From: Thermoplasmata archaeon
GTDB taxonomy: Archaea > Thermoplasmatota > Thermoplasmata > Lutacidiplasmatales > SKW197
Length of the DNA: 64,000 nucleotides
Assembly (NCBI GenBank): GCA_026414225.1
Contig: JAOAJK010000003.1
Coordinates: 62,001 to 126,000, forward strand
Direction: 5' to 3'
The notes below the pieces were generated by a model. That model saw nothing but the letters and a program-made list of their open reading frames with translations, was not told where the DNA came from and searched no databases. Numbering within the stretch: position 1 is the stretch's first letter; each line of letters begins with the position of its first letter. This document shows positions 50,710-58,050 of this stretch, piece after piece. A program made the position numbers and the translations under genes.

Positions 50710-52479
50710 ATGCTCATCGAAATAGAAAAACTTACCATAGAAAGTTTTCTCGAGATTTTTGAGAGAATCCAGGAGATAAAGCGAAGAGCGGGGATTGAAG
50801 GCATTCTGAACAACCCGCCAGACCTTCTGGAGCGTGCGAAGAGTTATGGCATCCAGTATAAGAATGGCTCGTGGGGCTGGGCCTCGAACATCTGGAGCAG
50901 AAGTGCGGAGGGAAGCGTGGTGGTTGAGAAAAACGACGAACTGAAACCGGAACACAAGGAGCTGATGAGGTCCGTGCTCGAACAAATTCTATGCAGAAAG
51001 CTTATCCAGGTAGATGCGACGATCGGAATGCCCGGCACACCAGTAGCAATGCATGCACGGCTTTATGAGGATGCCCAGTTCCCTGACATTGCCTACCGCT
51101 GGAAGGAACTGAATTTCCCTGCCTCACTTGGAGAGAAACCGGATGCACTTATCTTCCACATTCCCCACTACCTCGAAAATCCAAATGTGCCTGGGAAAAA
51201 AGACATGCTCAAGGTTCTCCGTTTTCCCAACCACAATTACACAATTGTAACTGCCACATCTTATCAGGGAGAGGTAAAAAAAGGGTTTCTGACCCACTGG
51301 ATAAACTATGTTTACCAGAAGGGCGGCACCGGAGAGCATGCCTCGCTCAAGGAATTTACCGTGAAACGGGTGGATGGAACCGAGAAGCGGATTGCAATGT
51401 GTGTCTGGGGCTTGAGTGGAAGCGGCAAATCCACCCACGGGCTCTACATTTTGAACGAACGCACCAACAAAATTTTCATTGAAAAATTCGGCATTGACAT
51501 GGCAAGGTATGTGTATGACCAGGTGATAAAGAACGACGACATCGTCGCAATCTTCCCTGACAGGGTTTATGGCTCCGAAAAGGGCTCCTGGACGAAGACC
51601 GAGGATGTGGATGAGAGCCAGGTTGCAATGTACACTGCGGGGATGTCTCCCAGGGCGCTCCACGAAAACACGGAATTTGATGAAAATGGAAATGTGAGCT
51701 TCGCTGGTAAACTGTTCCAGTACCACGGCAAGCTCAATCAGAATGCGAGGAGCGTATTCTATCTTGAAGACACCGGCTACTATGATGGAAATGTGAACTC
51801 GAGCGTGCCCCTCAACATGGCTGTCTTCATCAGTCCCGGCTACACATCCGACTATGCCTGGGTGAAAATAAACAGTCCAGAATTTGCGGCAAAGGTTCTG
51901 GCAGATGGGAGAACAATCGGGCATCCGGCCCAGAGCCGCATAGGTGTGGGGCAGGAGAAGTATGAGAGCCGCTATTGCTTGCCATTCACGATGGGTGCAA
52001 CCAATGCCCAGCATGTGACAAGGTTCTATGAGTTTATGGTTGCGAGAAAGGATGACCCTGTAGAAGTTTATCTTATCAACACCACGGGGCGTGTGGGCGC
52101 AGAGTACGAATGGGTAGAAAAAGACCTCGGTGGCAGAAAACTTCTCGTGCCCACTGCTAAGTTTGTGGAAAAGGATGGAAAAAAGAAGCCCGTGGGTGGC
52201 ACAGGACCCACCATAGAGGAAACGGAACTCTTTTTGTTCCAGACAGCAAGGGGTGCCGTGGAGTATGCTGCCCATCCAGTGTTTGGAGACCGTGTCCAGG
52301 TGCCAGTTCATGTTGAGGGTCTCCGGGAGGACCGGTTGAAGCAGCTTGACCCATTCACCTACCGCACCAGGGAGGAAATGGAGAAACTGTTGAAAGCCCA
52401 GATAGAACTGAGCAAATACTATCTCGCAGTCCAGTGCCCAGGACTTCCAGTTAAAATTCTGAATGCAATGGACTTCTGA
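50710..52479 (+). CDS. pckA: Phosphoenolpyruvate carboxykinase, divergent ATP-type
   Basis: A 589-residue PEPCK that converts oxaloacetate + NTP to PEP + CO2, the entry step of gluconeogenesis. The P-loop WGLSGSGKSTHGLYI resembles the ATP-type kinase-1a motif (GLSGTGKTTLS), not the GTP-type (PSACGKTN). TSYQGEVKKGFLTHWINYV corresponds to the Y-GE-KKG metal/PEP site of ATP enzymes. The N-terminal 200 residues are unlike E. coli PckA, so this is a distant archaeal branch. GTP or PPi use is not excluded. A TATA-like ctttatca lies near 50668. It fits with PGK and GAPDH in the window. Confidence 0.82.
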   Translation: MLIEIEKLTIESFLEIFERIQEIKRRAGIEGILNNPPDLLERAKSYGIQYKNGSWGWASNIWSRSAEGSVVVEKNDELKPEHKELMRSVLEQILCRKLIQVDATIGMPGTPVAMHARLYEDAQFPDIAYRWKELNFPASLGEKPDALIFHIPHYLENPNVPGKKDMLKVLRFPNHNYTIVTATSYQGEVKKGFLTHWINYVYQKGGTGEHASLKEFTVKRVDGTEKRIAMCVWGLSGSGKSTHGLYILNERTNKIFIEKFGIDMARYVYDQVIKNDDIVAIFPDRVYGSEKGSWTKTEDVDESQVAMYTAGMSPRALHENTEFDENGNVSFAGKLFQYHGKLNQNARSVFYLEDTGYYDGNVNSSVPLNMAVFISPGYTSDYAWVKINSPEFAAKVLADGRTIGHPAQSRIGVGQEKYESRYCLPFTMGATNAQHVTRFYEFMVARKDDPVEVYLINTTGRVGAEYEWVEKDLGGRKLLVPTAKFVEKDGKKKPVGGTGPTIEETELFLFQTARGAVEYAAHPVFGDRVQVPVHVEGLREDRLKQLDPFTYRTREEMEKLLKAQIELSKYYLAVQCPGLPVKILNAMDF

Positions 52480-52529
52480 TACTACCACTACCTTTAATAT
52501 TTCCTCCTCTTTCTCTTGGGCGTGAAATC

Positions 52530-53015
52530 ATGAACTGTGAGATGTGCGGGATGGAAACCAAGGTTCTGAAAAAGGTGCTGGTTGAAGGCACGGTACTGTC
52601 GCTCTGTCCCAGGTGTGCCAGATATGGTAAGGAAATTTCCGAGACACCTAAATCCGAAATTCCTGCACCCTTCAGAAAGCCACAGCAGAGGCAGGAGGTG
52701 GACATCTATTCCAAGATGCCCGAGGAGGAACTCGTCGAGGACTACAACGAACGCATCAGGAGGGCGAGGGAGGCAAGGGGCTGGAGCCAGGAAGAACTCG
52801 GAAAACGGATAAACGAGAAAAAATCAATAATTGCGAAGATTGAGACAAAGGAGTTCAGACCACCGGATGCTCTCGCAAAAAAACTCGAGGTAACGCTCAA
52901 CATCAAACTCCTGGAAAAGGTCAATGAAAATGTTGCGTTAAAATCATCTAGCCGTGATAAAACCCTCACCCTCGGGGATATGATTGTGATAAAAGAGGAG
53001 AAAAAGAAAAGATAG
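52530..53015 (+). CDS. mbf1: Archaeal multiprotein bridging factor 1
   Basis: A 161-residue aMBF1. An N-terminal zinc ribbon (MNCEMCGMET...SLCPRCARYG) and a linker lead to a Cro/C1-type HTH (YNERIRRAREARGWSQEELGKRINEKKSIIAKIETKEFRPPDALAKKLE). The C-terminal tail is basic (VIKEEKKKR). In eukaryotes MBF1 bridges activators and TBP; archaeal versions lack the TBP contact and bind the small ribosomal subunit. A TATA-like ctttaatatt is near 52491 and the start is nearly leaderless. Its stop is two bases from that of the convergent gap gene. Confidence 0.94.
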   Translation: MNCEMCGMETKVLKKVLVEGTVLSLCPRCARYGKEISETPKSEIPAPFRKPQQRQEVDIYSKMPEEELVEDYNERIRRAREARGWSQEELGKRINEKKSIIAKIETKEFRPPDALAKKLEVTLNIKLLEKVNENVALKSSSRDKTLTLGDMIVIKEEKKKR

Positions 53016-53017
53016 TT

Positions 53018-54052
53018 TTATTTTATTATTTTCAATGTTCTGTTTGTCTTCTCGATGCTCTTCAATTTGTCGGATTCCAGGTTCATCATTGCCCTGATGG
53101 CATCGATGTTTTCAGGCACCACATCGCTTTCCTGGTGGACTGCCTGTGTGTAGTAGAGTTCCCTGCCCACAACACTTACTCCATCTTTCCAGACCGGAAT
53201 CTCGTAGAGATCTCCCCTGGGTCTTCCGAGGTCCTTTGCATATTCCATCAGCTGGGCAGTTGATTCAAATCCGTGCTTTGAGTTCACGAGAATAACTCTT
53301 GTGGTATTCTTCCAGATGTTGATTACATCCTCTGTTTTGACTTCCTTCTTCAGGGTTACCATCACATTGTGGAGGTGCATGATAGTTGTGGGCACCACTA
53401 CAGCCATGCTGCTGATGTTGATGTCTGGAACCACGCTCTGCACATCCGGTCCATGGTGGGAGGGCACCTTGATCTCCGGCTGAATTGCGTTGAGCGGTCC
53501 CTTCTTTGAGTCGTTCGGGTCAGTTGCCCTGCGAACAAGCACCACCTTCACATTCTCAATCCCGATTTCCCTGTGGACAGGCACGAGGGTTCTCAGCAAG
53601 CCCGTCGTGTTGCAGGAAACCACCCTCACATACTTTGCTCCAATACATTTCTCGTAGTTGGCAAACGCATTGAACGAGAGCCCTGTGAGTTTGTGCTTTT
53701 CTCCGCCTTGAAAGATTGCTGGTTTTCCCAGTTCCTCGTAAACCTTTTTGTAGTCCTCACCAGTAGTTCCGCCTTCCTTCTTCTTGCCCGGTGTGCAGTC
53801 CACGATGATGTCCGCCTCCTCGAAGAGTTCCTTTGCAGTTCCAGCGACATCGAACCCTGCATCCTTGAACGCCTGGACTTTGTCATCGCTCGCCGCATAA
53901 ATCTTGAAGCCCTTCTGCATCGCTGTTATGCACTCGTAGGTGGGCCTTGTTTTCACGACCCCGATGATTTTCATGTCGTCCTGCCAGCTCACAGCATCTG
54001 CCACTCTCTTTCCGATGGTTCCATACCCGTTTATTGCTACCTTCACGACCAT
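53018..54052 (-). CDS. gap: Type II glyceraldehyde-3-phosphate dehydrogenase
   Basis: A 344-residue archaeal GAPDH. KVAINGYGTIGKRVADAV is the NAD(P)-binding loop, VVSCNTTGLLRTL holds the catalytic Cys (about residue 140), and VPTTIMHLHNVMV with the active-site His matches the archaeal type II group. It reversibly oxidises glyceraldehyde-3-phosphate to 1,3-bisphosphoglycerate and works with PGK. DeoC also delivers glyceraldehyde-3-phosphate. Divergent from the GTPase gene, it shares with it a 100-base gap containing both promoters. Confidence 0.96.
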   Translation of the reverse strand: MVVKVAINGYGTIGKRVADAVSWQDDMKIIGVVKTRPTYECITAMQKGFKIYAASDDKVQAFKDAGFDVAGTAKELFEEADIIVDCTPGKKKEGGTTGEDYKKVYEELGKPAIFQGGEKHKLTGLSFNAFANYEKCIGAKYVRVVSCNTTGLLRTLVPVHREIGIENVKVVLVRRATDPNDSKKGPLNAIQPEIKVPSHHGPDVQSVVPDINISSMAVVVPTTIMHLHNVMVTLKKEVKTEDVINIWKNTTRVILVNSKHGFESTAQLMEYAKDLGRPRGDLYEIPVWKDGVSVVGRELYYTQAVHQESDVVPENIDAIRAMMNLESDKLKSIEKTNRTLKIIK

Positions 54053-54118
54053 GGTTATCCCCTTGAAACTGCAATAGAAACAGGATAATTAAACTTTCTC
54101 CCGTGCGCCAAGATTAGT

Positions 54119-54128
54119 TTTATATATC
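54119..54128 (+). promoter_or_regulatory. TATA box for the GTPase-STAND operon
   Basis: The sequence gattagttttatatatcac is a strong TATA match, 28-37 bases upstream of the ATG at 54156. No promoter-like gap exists before the next two genes, so it should drive all three. Confidence 0.6.
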
Positions 54129-54155
54129 ACAACTCAATGGTGGTTCAGTGAGAAT

Positions 54156-54713
54156 ATGCAGACCAAGAATGTGATAAAATCCGTGATAATGCTGGGCGAT
54201 GCGGCAGTGGGAAAGACAAGCCTGGTGAGAAGGTTTGTCGTTGACCAGTTTGACGACACCTACATAACAACCCTGGGTGCGAAGCCAATGGAGAAGGACA
54301 TCCGGATTGTTGGTAAGGATGCAATAATTGAGTTGCGAATGATTATCTGGGATATCATGGGACAGAAGGACTACGAGAGGGTTCACAGGGACATGTTTGA
54401 AGGTGTCAACGGGGGCATCATTGTGTGCGATGTAACGAAGCCAGAGACACTTAAAAATCTGGGAGAATACTGGATTCCCACATTTTTTGAATATGCGGGC
54501 AAGGTGCCGCTCGTGTTGATGGCAAATAAGATTGACCTTAAAGAACAGTTGAAGATTGAGATAAAGGATATTCAGGCGCTGCTTGCCAGCTTCCAGATGA
54601 AGGATGGTTGCTCTCCGCCATTCTACCTCACATCGGCCAAGACAGGCGAGAATGTCCAGGTTGGATTTGAGAAACTTGGGGAACTCCTGGCAAGGGATAT
54701 GGGACTTCTTTAG
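54156..54713 (+). CDS. Ras/Rab-like small GTPase
   Basis: A 185-residue small GTPase of the Ras superfamily. G1 is MLGDAAVGKTSLVRRFV, the G2 Thr lies in TYITTLGAK, G3 is the Rab/Ras-like WDIMGQKDYERVH (WDxxGQ), G4 is MANKIDL and G5 is TSAKTGENV. The catalytic Gln after DxxG is present. There is no C-terminal Cys for lipidation; the chain ends ARDMGLL. Eukaryotic-style Ras-like GTPases in archaea are known, often next to roadblock/longin proteins that act as regulators. Here it leads an operon with a 94-residue protein and a STAND ATPase that has a longin/roadblock-like insert. Confidence 0.9.
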   Translation: MQTKNVIKSVIMLGDAAVGKTSLVRRFVVDQFDDTYITTLGAKPMEKDIRIVGKDAIIELRMIIWDIMGQKDYERVHRDMFEGVNGGIIVCDVTKPETLKNLGEYWIPTFFEYAGKVPLVLMANKIDLKEQLKIEIKDIQALLASFQMKDGCSPPFYLTSAKTGENVQVGFEKLGELLARDMGLL

Positions 54714-54719
54714 AGAGCA

Positions 54720-55004
54720 ATGGCAAAAAAGATGAAAAGACAACCAGAAACCCTCGTCGAATTGATGGACATTATTTTAAGCAGGGTCTGCAGGGGACTG
54801 AAATCTTCAAGGCACCTGCTTGCTGACGCCTGCACGGAAATGGAGGGTTTTGGGATAGACCCTGATGCACCTGAGCCAGAAAAACTCGAAATTCTGATAA
54901 ATTATGTGGAGAACCTCAGAGATGAGGACGGGAATATGGTCTTCAGTGCCGTGGAAATTCAGGAGTACAGAACCCAGCTGAGAAAACTGACCAGAAGGAA
55001 GTGA
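54720..55004 (+). CDS. Small helical protein between GTPase and STAND ATPase
   Basis: A 94-residue, charged, mainly helical protein (PETLVELMDIILSRVCRGLKSSRHLLADACTEMEGFGIDP; ending EYRTQLRKLTRRK). No family is recognised. It starts six bases after the GTPase stop and ends seven bases before the ATPase start, so it is part of the same transcript and may be an adaptor between them. No membrane, zinc or catalytic motif is visible. Confidence 0.7.
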   Translation: MAKKMKRQPETLVELMDIILSRVCRGLKSSRHLLADACTEMEGFGIDPDAPEPEKLEILINYVENLRDEDGNMVFSAVEIQEYRTQLRKLTRRK

Positions 55005-55011
55005 GAGACCG

Positions 55012-58000
55012 ATGAATGCAGAGCCAGTTATTCCATTTGTGGACAGGGACCAGGAACTCAAGATAATCCGGGAACTTATCGAGGAGGCAATTTCTGGAAG
55101 AACCTCTGCCCTTCTGGTAAAGGGAGATGTGGGCATAGGAAAGACAAGGTTGATGGAGAAGACACTGGAGATCGCTAAAGGGAAAAATTTCCAGATTGGT
55201 GTGGGCCACGGGGTTAAGGGTGTGCGAATTCCGTTCGTGACCCTAACAGAATGCTTCTCCGAACTGGGTATAGAGCATCTGCTTTCGCCCCAGAAACCCC
55301 CGAGGGTAGATTGCATCTATCTTTCCACGAACAAAGGAATCCTGATTGCAAAGGTCGAACGCGAAAATTTTCAGATTAAGCCAGAAATATTTACAGCAAT
55401 GCTTGCACTCGTGAACCGTTTTGTTCAGGATTCAATGAAACTTATTGACCCTGGCTCCGCCGGCGGTCTGGGGAGGCTGGAGTATGAGGGCTGGTGGATT
55501 GTGGTGGAGCGGCTTGGAGAGTTGAATCTGGTAGCCATTCTCTCCGGCAGAGAAACCGAATTCCTGATCGAGGACATGCGAAATGCCCTGTTTAATATCC
55601 AGAAAAAGTATGGAAAGGTCCTGAAAAACTGGAATGGCGATGCAGACCAGGTGGCTGGAATAGAGGAGGAATTCCGTCACATAATTACCTCTGGTAAATA
55701 CGATGGCATTGACTACGGAAAAGGGGATTTTGCTGCCCAGAGAACCAGCTTGTTCGAAAATGTGACCAGGGGTGTGTGCAGGTTGGCTGCAGAGAAACCG
55801 ATGCTGCTGGTCATAGAGAATATTCACTGGGCTGATGAATCCACCATATCTATGGTATCCTATCTTATCCAGAACCTCAGAAACTCGAATCTTTTCGTGC
55901 TGCTCACTGCAAGAACCGATGAACTTGCAGAGAGTTTTGCAAATGATGTGCTCGGTGAACTTGTGAACTCCGGAAAAATGCAGGAAATTGAACTCCTCGA
56001 GATTCCGAGGGAAGGGGCGGTGGAAATTCTGGAGGCGATTGCAAAGGGTATCGGAAAACACGAAGAGGTGGTAAATGAGATTTTATCGGAAACTGGTGGG
56101 AATCCGTTGTTTCTGATTGAAATCACGAGATACATGATTGCGGTCCATGAGATGGTGCAGGAAGGAGATGTCTGGAAAATAGTGAAAAAGAGGGAACATC
56201 GGATTCCAAAAAAGGTGGAGGAGATTTTTAGAAGGAAGCTTGCCGGGCTCGGGGAGATGCGGGAAATTGTGGAATGCGGTTCCGTGATTGGAGAATCCTT
56301 TAATCCTGACATAGTGGCTGCGGTCTTCGGAATTGACAGGTTCCAGATGCTTAGAAAGTTGAGGAACATTGAGAATTATGGATTGATTACCTTTGCAGGT
56401 AACGACTGTGCGTTTGTGCATACCCTTGCAAGGGAAGTGACATACCAGTCAATACCACAGCCCGTCAGGTTGATGTATCATGAGAAGGTGGCGGAAAGCA
56501 TGGAAAGAATTTACAAGGGCAAAATAGAAGAAAATTTAAGCAGGATTGGTTACCACTATTACAGAGCAGGTAACCCTGGCAAGGCACTGCCCTACCTTCT
56601 GAAAGGTATCAGGAATGCGGAAATTAAGTTTGCGAACGAAGAGGCACTCCAGTTGATTGGCTATGCTAAGGAACTCTGCGAAAACGACGAGAGTTTGAAA
56701 GAGGTTCACATAGCCCTTCTGGAAAAGGAAGGGGACCTTTACCAGATTACCGGAAAATACAGAAATGCGCTGGCGGTTTACTCGTCTCTGCTCCAGCTCA
56801 CTTCAGCTCCCGAAAGAATCTATAGAAAGATGGGGGAATGTGCCCATGCCACTGGGGATTACGATGAAGGGCTGGAGTATGTGAAAAGGGGACTGGAAAA
56901 TGCGGACAAGGCAAACAGGGAGTATGGGAGATTGCGGCTCCTGGAGGGCACAATTCACTACAGAAAAGGTGAGATTGAAGAGGCACAGCAAATCTACCTG
57001 GAAATCCTTTCCGTGTTTGAGGAGTTCGGGGCAGAGGAGAAGGACAGGGCGTTGCTCCTCAACAACCTCGGAAATGTTTATTTTGAGAAGAGGGAGTTAA
57101 AAAAAGCCCTGGATTACTACAGGATGAGCCTGGCAATAAGGGAGAAAATCAACGAGCATCTCGCGATTGCAGGATCCTACAATAACATAGGGATTGTTTA
57201 CAGATACATGCATGAATACAGCACGGCCCTTGCCTATTTCCAGAAAAGCTTGCGGCAGGCAGAAAAATGCGGGCATCTCTGGGGCATGATTTTTCCGCTG
57301 GATAACATGGCAGACCTCTACTTTGCGGTGGGGGATGTGGTAAAATGCGTCCAGACATACAGAACTGAAATCCTGTACCTGAAGAAAATTGAGAACTTGC
57401 ATGCCCTTATAAACACTTACGGAAAGCTGGCAAAAGTTTATGCCAAGCATGAGAAATTTGATGAGGCAATGGAATGTCTTGTAGAATCTGGGGGTTATGT
57501 GCTGAAAACCGATAACCCGTTGCTTCTTGCGGGCCATTTCCTGGCACATGTCGCGGTTTACAGGGAACAGGGGAAGCTTGAGCGGGCACTTGAGTTTGTA
57601 GATAGAGCTCTGGTAGAGCTAAAAAAGGTGAGGAATGACGAGCGGGGTAAAATTTTGCTTTTGAATGCACTTTCAGACAAAGGTGACCTGCTCTATTTGC
57701 TGGGAAGAAAATCAGAGGCAGAAAAAATCTGCACTGCAATTTTCAACACCTTCTCTACAATGGATGTGGCAAAGGCCGCTGGTTATGCCTACATCACGAG
57801 TGGGAAAATTCTGGCTGAACAGGGAAAAATTGGGGAGGCAAGAAGCAAGTTCATCCAGGGTGTGGAGGCCCTGAAACTGTATGGTGGTGAGTACAGAACT
57901 GCCTGTGCCTACCTTGCGTGGGGGATGGTAGAAAAGGAGGCAGGAAATAAAGAGGAGGCAGCGAAGCTGGTTGATAGGGCAATTAAAATGTTTACCATGA

Positions 58001-58050
58001 TGAAAATGAAGCGAAAAATAGAGGAAGCGAAGAAAATTTTTGAGAGTTAG
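55012..58050 (+). CDS. STAND-type AAA ATPase with longin/roadblock-like insert and TPRs
   Basis: A 1012-residue paralogue of the protein at 16531. PFVDRDQELKIIREL leads to Walker A LVKGDVGIGKTRLMEK (36-51). An extra segment of about 150 residues follows before Walker B MLLVIENIHWADEST (about 263). The insert (IYLSTNKGILIAK, MLALVNRFVQDSMK, EYEGWWIVVERLGELNLVAILSGRETEFLIEDMRNALFNIQKKYGKVLKNWNGD) has the strand-helix order and phrases of longin/roadblock-like modules found in archaeal and bacterial signalling proteins. TPRs occupy about 520-1010 (LLNNLGNVYFEKRELKKALDYY). Since such domains regulate Ras-like GTPases, the insert may read the state of the GTPase encoded two genes upstream. No effector domain is attached. 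Confidence 0.85.
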   Translation: MNAEPVIPFVDRDQELKIIRELIEEAISGRTSALLVKGDVGIGKTRLMEKTLEIAKGKNFQIGVGHGVKGVRIPFVTLTECFSELGIEHLLSPQKPPRVDCIYLSTNKGILIAKVERENFQIKPEIFTAMLALVNRFVQDSMKLIDPGSAGGLGRLEYEGWWIVVERLGELNLVAILSGRETEFLIEDMRNALFNIQKKYGKVLKNWNGDADQVAGIEEEFRHIITSGKYDGIDYGKGDFAAQRTSLFENVTRGVCRLAAEKPMLLVIENIHWADESTISMVSYLIQNLRNSNLFVLLTARTDELAESFANDVLGELVNSGKMQEIELLEIPREGAVEILEAIAKGIGKHEEVVNEILSETGGNPLFLIEITRYMIAVHEMVQEGDVWKIVKKREHRIPKKVEEIFRRKLAGLGEMREIVECGSVIGESFNPDIVAAVFGIDRFQMLRKLRNIENYGLITFAGNDCAFVHTLAREVTYQSIPQPVRLMYHEKVAESMERIYKGKIEENLSRIGYHYYRAGNPGKALPYLLKGIRNAEIKFANEEALQLIGYAKELCENDESLKEVHIALLEKEGDLYQITGKYRNALAVYSSLLQLTSAPERIYRKMGECAHATGDYDEGLEYVKRGLENADKANREYGRLRLLEGTIHYRKGEIEEAQQIYLEILSVFEEFGAEEKDRALLLNNLGNVYFEKRELKKALDYYRMSLAIREKINEHLAIAGSYNNIGIVYRYMHEYSTALAYFQKSLRQAEKCGHLWGMIFPLDNMADLYFAVGDVVKCVQTYRTEILYLKKIENLHALINTYGKLAKVYAKHEKFDEAMECLVESGGYVLKTDNPLLLAGHFLAHVAVYREQGKLERALEFVDRALVELKKVRNDERGKILLLNALSDKGDLLYLLGRKSEAEKICTAIFNTFSTMDVAKAAGYAYITSGKILAEQGKIGEARSKFIQGVEALKLYGGEYRTACAYLAWGMVEKEAGNKEEAAKLVDRAIKMFTMMKMKRKIEEAKKIFES

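Noticed and set aside
51124-52488. 454-codon open frame on the minus strand across pckA
   Set aside because: It is antisense to a clear PEPCK gene, its translation is Cys/His-rich without any motif, and it has no promoter or ribosome site. It is a codon-use shadow.
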